A DNA stretch of 15,935 nucleotides, taken from positions 1-15,935 of the forward strand of contig CABQIM010000039.1 of assembly GCA_902464375.1 (NCBI GenBank). Reading direction: 5' to 3'. A program made the position numbers and the translations under genes. The notes beneath the pieces were generated by a model. The model was not told the DNA's origin. It worked only from the letters and a program-made list of their open reading frames with translations, and ran no database searches. The stretch comes from an uncultured bacterium (lineage in GTDB: Bacteria > Cyanobacteriota > Vampirovibrionia > Gastranaerophilales > Gastranaerophilaceae). The first letter of the stretch is position 1, and each line of letters opens with the position of its first letter. Below are positions 6,339 through 13,004 of this stretch, piece after piece.

Positions 6339-7340
6339 CTACATATCAGTAACAACTATCTTTTTATCAGATGTAATTTTATCAACATTTAATGTTGTAT
6401 ACAAAGTTTGGTTATAAATAAATTCATTGAGGAAATAACCGTCCGTAGTGTCCGGCATTTCATCTTCCTGAACTTCAAATAATTCATTTATCTTGTCTAT
6501 TAACAGTGCAAGCTTTAATTCGTTGCATTTTACAATAACAACGGGCTTTTTATCTAATGGTTTTGTTGCTTGCAAATTTAAAAACTTTTTTAAGTTTAAA
6601 ACGGTTATATAATCACCTCTAAGGTTCATAATGCCTTCAATAAAATCCGGTGTTCCAGGAACATGCGTAATAGTAGTATCTTTTAGTACTTCTTTGACAT
6701 AAGTTAATTCTATACAATAAGAATCATCATTAAGGTTGAAAGAAATATACTTATTTTTCGCATGTAATTCTCCAGAGGCAAGCTTGAGATTAGATTTATC
6801 AGCAATTGCGAGAGTTCTTTTGCTCATAATATTCTTTGATAATTCATCTTGTGGAAATAGAGCCGGAATGTCTACATTTTCCCACTTGTTATCGTGTTGT
6901 TTGAGCAAATTCTCAATTGCGTATATGTTTATTATAAAAACAGTTTCTTGATTGAGCTTGTATAGCGCTTCAATAATAGTTTTGCTATCTGCATATGGAA
7001 TTGCATCAACATTTGCAGCATCAAATGCAAGAATACCGAGAACTTTGTCTGTAATGATACCGAAAATTACTTCATCTGTTTTTATAATAATCAGTTCATT
7101 ATTGGTGCTGTATGGCTGCACTTCCATGTTCAAATAAAATCTGATATCAACAACATTGATTACGAAGTTGTTGTACTTAAGCAATCCAACAATGTTGTTA
7201 GGCAGTTTTTGCGGATAATCCAGCTGCGGAAGTTTCATAATTTCCAGAACATTATCAGAATTAATGGCATACTTATTACCACCGATACTAAAGTACAGGT
7301 GAGTATTCTTTTTTTGCTCAATATAATTATAATTGCTCAT
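6339..7340 (-). CDS. Tandem CheW-CheW adaptor protein
   Basis: A 333-residue protein made of two CheW-like beta-barrel domains. Domain 1 is about residues 12-150, domain 2 about 188-330. CheW proteins couple CheA kinases to chemoreceptors at the membrane. Domain 2 keeps the signature IMNLRGDYITVLNLKKFL (237-254), with the conserved Arg241. Domain 1 has LLKYNNFVINVVDIRFYL at the equivalent site (53-70) and so lacks NLRG and its arginine; it may have a different binding role. Single CheW proteins are about 150-170 residues. The ATG lies inside the end of the upstream GGDEF gene (14-base overlap), so translation is probably coupled and the two products made together. The cognate kinase and receptor are on the divergent arm. 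Two CheW domains match the two separate CheW proteins of Wsp and Pil-Chp systems. It lacks HPt and kinase domains, so it is not a partial CheA. Confidence 0.9.
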   Translation of the reverse strand: MSNYNYIEQKKNTHLYFSIGGNKYAINSDNVLEIMKLPQLDYPQKLPNNIVGLLKYNNFVINVVDIRFYLNMEVQPYSTNNELIIIKTDEVIFGIITDKVLGILAFDAANVDAIPYADSKTIIEALYKLNQETVFIINIYAIENLLKQHDNKWENVDIPALFPQDELSKNIMSKRTLAIADKSNLKLASGELHAKNKYISFNLNDDSYCIELTYVKEVLKDTTITHVPGTPDFIEGIMNLRGDYITVLNLKKFLNLQATKPLDKKPVVIVKCNELKLALLIDKINELFEVQEDEMPDTTDGYFLNEFIYNQTLYTTLNVDKITSDKKIVVTDM

Positions 7341-8781
7341 GTAATATTACCCTGTTTCTTCCAGATTCTTTAGCTTTGTACAATGCTTCATCAGCGGATT
7401 TGAGAATTTCTGCTGGAGAATTCAAATCTTGGTAATTCATCGTTAGACCAATACTTGCCGTGATTTTAGCCTTAACTCCATTGTATTCAAAGTCATATTC
7501 TTCAATAGAGCGTCTTAATCTTTGAACCGGAATAACAGCGCCTTCAATGTTTGTTTCCGGCATAATCATGACAAGTTCTTCGCCACCATAACGATACAGA
7601 AGGTCTGTTTTTCTAAATGCAGCTTTCATTAAGTTTGCAACAGTTTTTAAGACATAATCACCATATTGGTGTCCATATGTATCATTAACTTTTTTGAAAA
7701 AGTCGATGTCTAGAATTGCTAAACTAAAGTCAGACGGATGTCTTTTTGTACGGTTAAATTCTTGTTCCAGACCGATTTCGAACTGACGACGATTGTATAA
7801 TCCTGTTAAACCGTCCAATACAGACATGAATTCTTTTTCTGTATATTGATATTTCATTTTGAAAATCGCAAGAAGTTCGCTAATCATTATATCGAAATAT
7901 CTGAATGATGCGTAATCAATGTCTTGTCTGGTATAGAAACAGATTCCGCCGATTAGTTTTCTATCAAATACCAGAGGAATAATGATTTTTGAATTCAAGT
8001 CTGTAAACTTGTAATCAAGTTCTTTGCCTAGAAGCATTCTTACAACTTCAAACTTGCTATCTTTGATAGGCTTTTGTTCTTCCATTTTTCTGAAAAAGTC
8101 ATACTGAATGTCAGATAACAAACTTTTTGGCAGGTTTCTACCAAGAGTATCAATATATAAGATATTTTCTGCAAAATCGTCAGGCGATGCAAAAAATATA
8201 CCTGCAACGCTGTATTCTACAAAAGAACTCATTAGGTTGAACAGCTTTTCTACAAGAATTCTTTCGTAATTCAAAAAGTCGCTTAAATTACGGAATTCAT
8301 TGGCAAAAACTGATTTTAGAAGCAGGTCGTTCAATATCGAATTAAGTCTTGTTTGAGCAGAATCAGGTGTAGCCTTGGCTGCTAACGCAAGTTTGTATTC
8401 CTCACTTACGGGATAACGTCTGAGAGTGGCATTAATATTGCGCACCAATTCTTTCATGTCAATAGATTTGGATAAAAATAATTGTGCACCAGCCTTTTTA
8501 CCCCAGAAACTATCGATTTTCTTGTCCAAAATGGTAAGCAAAATTACAGGAATTTTTTTGACTTCATCAACATTCTTAATCATTCTGCATAGCTGATATC
8601 CATCAATAACCGGCATCATAATGTCTGAAACGACAATATCAGGAATGCATTCAAAAATTTTCTTATAAGCTTCTGCACCATTAGTAGCGGTTTCAACTTC
8701 AAAACCACTCTCTACAAGCCCATCTCTCAAAAACTTTAACTGGGTATCGCTGTCTTCTACCAATAAAATCTTAGCTGTCAT
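7327..8781 (-). CDS. Response regulator diguanylate cyclase (REC - GAF-like - GGDEF)
   Basis: A 484-residue protein predicted to make c-di-GMP from two GTP when phosphorylated. The receiver domain (1-120) has the acidic pair Glu9-Asp10, phosphoacceptor Asp53 (IVVSDIMMP), Thr83 and Lys105. The middle (about 155-310) looks like a GAF-type sensor fold but is not certain. The GGDEF domain (about 312-484) carries DGLTGLYNRR (323-332), the active-site GGEEL (399-403), and an RxxD inhibitory site, Arg390 to Asp393, exactly five residues before the GGEEL, so feedback inhibition by product is expected. Both catalytic and inhibitory sites are intact. It is first in a minus-strand operon with the CheW-CheW gene and divergent from receptor and CheA genes; CheA is the obvious phosphodonor. 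WspR is the best known analogue (REC-GGDEF), though it lacks the middle domain. No strong Shine-Dalgarno precedes the ATG. Confidence 0.93.
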   Translation of the reverse strand: MTAKILLVEDSDTQLKFLRDGLVESGFEVETATNGAEAYKKIFECIPDIVVSDIMMPVIDGYQLCRMIKNVDEVKKIPVILLTILDKKIDSFWGKKAGAQLFLSKSIDMKELVRNINATLRRYPVSEEYKLALAAKATPDSAQTRLNSILNDLLLKSVFANEFRNLSDFLNYERILVEKLFNLMSSFVEYSVAGIFFASPDDFAENILYIDTLGRNLPKSLLSDIQYDFFRKMEEQKPIKDSKFEVVRMLLGKELDYKFTDLNSKIIIPLVFDRKLIGGICFYTRQDIDYASFRYFDIMISELLAIFKMKYQYTEKEFMSVLDGLTGLYNRRQFEIGLEQEFNRTKRHPSDFSLAILDIDFFKKVNDTYGHQYGDYVLKTVANLMKAAFRKTDLLYRYGGEELVMIMPETNIEGAVIPVQRLRRSIEEYDFEYNGVKAKITASIGLTMNYQDLNSPAEILKSADEALYKAKESGRNRVILHEQL

Positions 8782-8865
8782 ATATTTATATTATTCCAAT
8801 TTTCACTATTTTAGTATAAAATGATTATATAATAAAATAGTCAAAAAAACTATAGGAGAGAAGAA
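8782..8865 (+). promoter_or_regulatory. Divergent intergenic region with candidate -10 TATAAT
   Basis: These 84 very AT-rich bases separate the two divergent arms of the chemosensory locus and must hold both promoters. TATAAT at 8828-8833 is a perfect -10 for the plus-strand receptor gene but has no clear -35 at 17 bases. On the minus strand TTGACT (complement of 8839-8844) is a good -35, but the nearest good -10, TATACT (complement of 8813-8818), is 20 bases away. Overlapping divergent promoters are likely; exact elements are uncertain. Confidence 0.4.
8854..8860 (+). promoter_or_regulatory. Shine-Dalgarno fixing the GTG start of the receptor gene
   Basis: AGGAGAG ends five bases before GTG at 8866. 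It is the strongest ribosome binding site near the gene and supports the non-ATG start. Confidence 0.8.
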
Positions 8866-9912
8866 GTGCGTAGTGAATTTAATTTCGGACTTAAGCAAAA
8901 GTTCAATATAAAATGTATCATTGATTTAGTAGTATTTTTTACCATTTGTGTGGTGTTTATCTTTTTTGCAAGATTATGCAATCTTCAACCGTATGATACA
9001 TTGGCCTTCTTGGCAGTAATTATTGTTCTGTTTGTAACGGTGCATGTTATTACAAAACAGTGGCTTTTAAGAGCTTTGCGCCAGTCTGTAGTGTTTCAAT
9101 CACAGTCTTTAGAAGAAACAACATCAGAATTTTTAGAATCAGTAAATGCTCAAAAACGTATTTTCGAAAGCATGGCAGGCAACGCAAAAACGGTATCTTC
9201 TCTTGTAGAAAAATTAAAAGCTTTGTCAGAAGATTGCTATTCAACTACTAAAAATGCAGAAAAACAAGTTAATCAATCAATAAATTTTTCTCAAAAAGAA
9301 CACGAATCAATTTCTTCTAATGCAGACAAAATGCTAGTTTTAAGACAAAAAATACAAATGATTGCAGAACTTATCTTGGAATTGTCTGAACATTCTCAAC
9401 AAATCGGCAGCACAATCAGCGTAGTTGATGATATTGCAGAACAAACAAACATGCTTGCGCTTAATGCCGCAGTAGAAGCTGCAAGAGCAGGTGAACATGG
9501 TAAAGGTTTTGCGGTTGTTGCAGGTGAAATCAGAAAATTAGCTGATGAATCCAAACAAGCTATTACAAAGATTTCTTCTCTTACAAGCAATATTCAATGC
9601 ACGACAAATTCAACTGTAATGGCTACAGAAGAAGGTTCAAAAGAAATTGAATCAGTTGTAAAAGATATTAATGTTGTTTCTTCTAATTCAGAAACGTTAT
9701 TAAACTTTATTACAGAAATTCTCGATTCTTTGGATGTTCTTAACCAAAATGCTAAAAAACAAAATGAAATCATCGAACGTTTGAATTCCATAGATGAAGA
9801 AAATTCTGCAATTGCAAAAACTTTGGAACAAACATTGCAAGCAAATTCAGAAAAAATTGCGAAATTGAATTCTCTTTCTAACGAAATGAAAAATTCTACA
9901 ATGGACAATTAG
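8866..9912 (+). CDS. Methyl-accepting chemotaxis protein without periplasmic domain
   Basis: A 348-residue chemoreceptor. Two membrane helices lie close together (about 16-36 and 45-63) with only about eight residues between them, so there is essentially no extracytoplasmic ligand domain. No HAMP domain follows; residues 65-180 are helical, charged and coiled-coil-like. The kinase-control hairpin tip is unmistakable: DDIAEQTNMLALNAAVEAAR (188-207) and GEHGKGFAVVAGEIRKLADE (209-228). The tip contacts CheA and CheW. Starts at GTG with an AGGAGAG five bases upstream. The cheA-type gene follows after 20 bases, so the two are an operon. Signals could be membrane state, surface contact, or another protein such as the neighbouring FimV-like protein; this is inference. 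CheR and CheB, which would set methylation, are not in the window. Confidence 0.93.
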   Translation: MRSEFNFGLKQKFNIKCIIDLVVFFTICVVFIFFARLCNLQPYDTLAFLAVIIVLFVTVHVITKQWLLRALRQSVVFQSQSLEETTSEFLESVNAQKRIFESMAGNAKTVSSLVEKLKALSEDCYSTTKNAEKQVNQSINFSQKEHESISSNADKMLVLRQKIQMIAELILELSEHSQQIGSTISVVDDIAEQTNMLALNAAVEAARAGEHGKGFAVVAGEIRKLADESKQAITKISSLTSNIQCTTNSTVMATEEGSKEIESVVKDINVVSSNSETLLNFITEILDSLDVLNQNAKKQNEIIERLNSIDEENSAIAKTLEQTLQANSEKIAKLNSLSNEMKNSTMDN

Positions 9913-9915
9913 TTT

Positions 9916-9925
9916 AGAGGAAAGG
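9916..9925 (+). promoter_or_regulatory. Shine-Dalgarno fixing the GTG start of the CheA gene
   Basis: AGAGGAAAGG lies seven bases before GTG at 9933, in the 20-base gap after the receptor stop. It supports the GTG start and a reading frame beginning MDFSEKENN. Confidence 0.8.
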
Positions 9926-9932
9926 TATTCAA

Positions 9933-12887
9933 GTGGATTTTTCTGAAAAAGAAAATAATAAAGAGCTTTTTTCAATCTTCCAGACAGAGTCGGAAGAAAT
10001 CCTTGAGCGCCTTTTTAATAATTTTTTCTCATTGGAAGCAACTCCTGCAAACAAAGAGCTTATCGCCAACACATATAGAGATTTGCACAGTATCAAGGGT
10101 GCAGTTAGAATGGTTGGTTTTAATAACATTCAGAGTATTTTTCATAAAATGGAAGATATTTTTGATGCAGTAAATAATGACAAGTTTACTCTTGATAAAG
10201 AAGTTCTTAATTTGATGTCACGCACATTGGAAGTTGCGGCTAAATATTTGCAGGAATCAATCAAAAATGAACGTGAAATTATTGACGATTCATATACTGC
10301 TACTGTGTCAAATTTGGAATATATTTTGGAAACAGAGATTAATGAACAAACTTTTAAAGAAAATAATGAAGTAATTTCTGAGCTTGCTAATATTGCAGAG
10401 GACTCAACTTTGGTTGGACATCAAGAAGAGATAAACACTGCGTTCAACGATTGTTTTGAGATTATTGACGGAATCGTACCGGAAGAAGAATCACAAGATA
10501 TAGTTATCCTTAAAGAAGATGTCCAAAAAATATATGACTTCTTTAAGGATTCTAATTTGTACGAAGTTAAAACATCTTTGGAAAACATTCTTACGAAAAT
10601 AGATTTTGTTATGAATGCAACCAATACACTTACAATTAGTGAAATTTTGGAACTGCGTAATGAGTTGAGTTCTGCTGCAGCCAAGTTTACGACTTCTTGC
10701 ATAGAAACAGAAGAGGGTGGAACAACATTCTTTGATATTGCAGAAAAAATCAACATGCTTCAAGGTAGTAGTGTTTATGCAAAAGAAATTAAAGATGATA
10801 TTTTGCAGCTAAAAGAAAACACAGATGACCAGAATATTTTAGAGCTGATTGCTATAATTGTTGATATTTTGGATTTTATTTCTGAAAACTCTGTTCAGTT
10901 GGAAGAACAAATGATGATGACGCTCAAAAGCGCTGTTGAGTATTGCGCTTCTCCAAATGAAAGTCTTGATAGTGATTTGATTTTGCAACAGTTGGAAATT
11001 ATGAAGCAGCTTTTGGAATTGAATTACAAAAAGGATTCCGGAGTTAGTGAAATCAAGACGCTTTCTACGCAAACGGCTTCCGCTGGGAAATCTGCAAGCT
11101 CAACAGAAATTAAGACTCTTCACGTTAATGCGCAAAAGTTGGATACGCTTGTTAATCAGCTTGGAGAGTTGATTATTACTAAAATTAAGACAGAAAAAAA
11201 TCTTGAAAAGATTGATTCTATTAAGAATGCAAATGAAATCTGTCAAAAAGATTTGCTAAAAACTTCAAATTATTTGAGATATTATAACCGCAAATATTTG
11301 CAATCCGGTAATACAGACCAATATACGGGTGTTTTTGTAAAACAAGTATTTTCTTTGCTGCTGGACATTACGCAAAATGTATCAAGAACTATTTATGATT
11401 TGAATACATTATATCGAGCTTCTAAAGAGGATGATATGAAAATGCGTTTAATCATAGATGAGATGGAATCTATGGTTAAAAATATTCGTGTAATGCCTAT
11501 TTCTACCGTGTTTAATTCTTTTTCCAGAATGGTTCGTGATATTGCGAATGAAAAGGGAAAAGACATTGATTTTGAGATAGAAGGTAAAGATACTTGCGCC
11601 GATAAAAAGATTATTGAAGAAATCAAAACCCCTTTGATACATATTTTGCGTAACGCAATTGACCATGGTATTGAAACGAAAGAAGAAAGAATTGCTAACG
11701 GCAAGAGCCCTGTTGGCAGAATTCTTTTGTCAGCAAAACAAGATGATAATAAAGTTATTATTGAAGTTTTAGATGATGGTCAAGGATTTAACTTGCAGAA
11801 GATTAAAGATAGAGCCGTTTCGCGCGGATTTTTGACTCAAGAAGATGTTGATAATATGACTGATGAAGCGATTATGAATATCATTTTCTGGCCTGGGTTC
11901 ACAACGGGTGATTCTATTACAAGTATTTCCGGCAGAGGAATCGGGCTTGATGTTGTTAAAACAAAAATCTCTCAACTTAATGGTAAAGTAAAAGTTATAT
12001 CAGAATTTGGCAAAGGCAGCTGTGTGCATATTGAAATCCCTGTTACACTTACAACTTTGAGGGTATTTCTTGTACAAATTTCCGGTCAAACTTTTGCGAT
12101 TCCTATCCAAGTTATTACTACTTTTGTATTGAAAAAACAAAATGAGATTAAGACAAATAATGGCATGCGCACGATTATGTATAATAATGCCATAATTCCA
12201 CTTTATTATTTGTCAGATATTTTGGATTTGGAACCGACTCCAAGAGGCGAAAAAGAAACTATACTTATTGTAGAATCAGATGACAAGACTATTGGTTTGG
12301 TTGTTGATAAACTTCTTGGTGATCAGGATATATTGCAGAAAAAATTATCACCTCCACTTTATAAAGTTAAAAATATTTCCGGTATTACAAACCTTGCTTC
12401 TGGCGAATTGTGTTTGATTTTGAACATGCAAGATATTATGCACTTTGATTTTAATAAGGCGGTAACATTGGCTAATAATCAAAAACTTTTGCCAGTGGAT
12501 GTTCTTTCGTACAAACGTATACTTGTCGTTGATGATTCAATCACTACAAGGACGATGGTTAAGAATATCTTGCTAAATATTGGGTATATGGTGGATGCTG
12601 TATTGGATGCCAGCGAAGCACTTTCAAAATTGAGTACAAGCCACTATGACTTGATTATAACAGATTTAACTATGCCAAAAATTGATGGATATGAGTTTAT
12701 AGAACGCTTGCGTAATGATGAAATGTATGCAGATATTCCTATTATCGTAATGAGTTCTCTTGCTGAAAAATCGGCAAAATCACGCTTAGGCAACATGAAT
12801 ATTGATTACTATATTTCGAAAGATAATTTCGATCAGGAAGAATTGTCAACGCAAGTTAAAAAGATTTTAACTAAGTATCACGAATAG
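9933..12887 (+). CDS. cheA: Hybrid chemotaxis histidine kinase CheA-REC
   Basis: A 984-residue hybrid CheA. The N-terminal HPt domain (about 1-125) has the phosphorylated histidine His52 in LHSIKGAVRMVG. Residues about 130-390 are acidic and helical with no recognisable P2 domain and no second HxxKG site. The dimerisation domain is about 393-540 (HVNAQKLDTLVNQLGELII at its start). The ATP-binding domain (about 540-705) has the N box HILRNAIDHGIE (570-581), the G1 box DDGQGF (614-619) and the G2 box GRGIGLDVV (667-675). A CheW-like regulatory domain follows (about 706-840). The C-terminal receiver (861-980) has Asp867-Asp868, phosphoacceptor Asp911, Ser941 and Lys963. WspE, ChpA and cyanobacterial PixL share the CheA-REC arrangement. 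It is cotranscribed with the receptor. The expected partners are the CheW-CheW protein and the REC-GGDEF protein on the divergent arm; the attached receiver may act as a phosphate sink. Confidence 0.96.
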   Translation: MDFSEKENNKELFSIFQTESEEILERLFNNFFSLEATPANKELIANTYRDLHSIKGAVRMVGFNNIQSIFHKMEDIFDAVNNDKFTLDKEVLNLMSRTLEVAAKYLQESIKNEREIIDDSYTATVSNLEYILETEINEQTFKENNEVISELANIAEDSTLVGHQEEINTAFNDCFEIIDGIVPEEESQDIVILKEDVQKIYDFFKDSNLYEVKTSLENILTKIDFVMNATNTLTISEILELRNELSSAAAKFTTSCIETEEGGTTFFDIAEKINMLQGSSVYAKEIKDDILQLKENTDDQNILELIAIIVDILDFISENSVQLEEQMMMTLKSAVEYCASPNESLDSDLILQQLEIMKQLLELNYKKDSGVSEIKTLSTQTASAGKSASSTEIKTLHVNAQKLDTLVNQLGELIITKIKTEKNLEKIDSIKNANEICQKDLLKTSNYLRYYNRKYLQSGNTDQYTGVFVKQVFSLLLDITQNVSRTIYDLNTLYRASKEDDMKMRLIIDEMESMVKNIRVMPISTVFNSFSRMVRDIANEKGKDIDFEIEGKDTCADKKIIEEIKTPLIHILRNAIDHGIETKEERIANGKSPVGRILLSAKQDDNKVIIEVLDDGQGFNLQKIKDRAVSRGFLTQEDVDNMTDEAIMNIIFWPGFTTGDSITSISGRGIGLDVVKTKISQLNGKVKVISEFGKGSCVHIEIPVTLTTLRVFLVQISGQTFAIPIQVITTFVLKKQNEIKTNNGMRTIMYNNAIIPLYYLSDILDLEPTPRGEKETILIVESDDKTIGLVVDKLLGDQDILQKKLSPPLYKVKNISGITNLASGELCLILNMQDIMHFDFNKAVTLANNQKLLPVDVLSYKRILVVDDSITTRTMVKNILLNIGYMVDAVLDASEALSKLSTSHYDLIITDLTMPKIDGYEFIERLRNDEMYADIPIIVMSSLAEKSAKSRLGNMNIDYYISKDNFDQEELSTQVKKILTKYHE

Positions 12888-13004
12888 TAACCGGACTTAA
12901 ATACAAGTGTAAATTTTTGTAACATTTTTTTTATATCTATTAAAGTTTTTCCCAAATATGTCGTAATACATGTAAAAGATGTAAAAAATGGGAAAATAAG
13001 TATA
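12888..13004 (+). other. Intergenic region between the CheA gene and the large terminal gene
   Basis: These 117 bases hold no strong terminator: only a short imperfect ACTT/AAGT repeat and a T-rich run near 12923-12932. A tandem repeat ATGTAAAA occurs twice with a 9-base period (12970-12977, 12979-12986). TTGTAA (12917-12922) and TATTAA (12938-12943) are a poorly spaced promoter-like pair. Read-through from the CheA gene is therefore possible. Confidence 0.3.
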
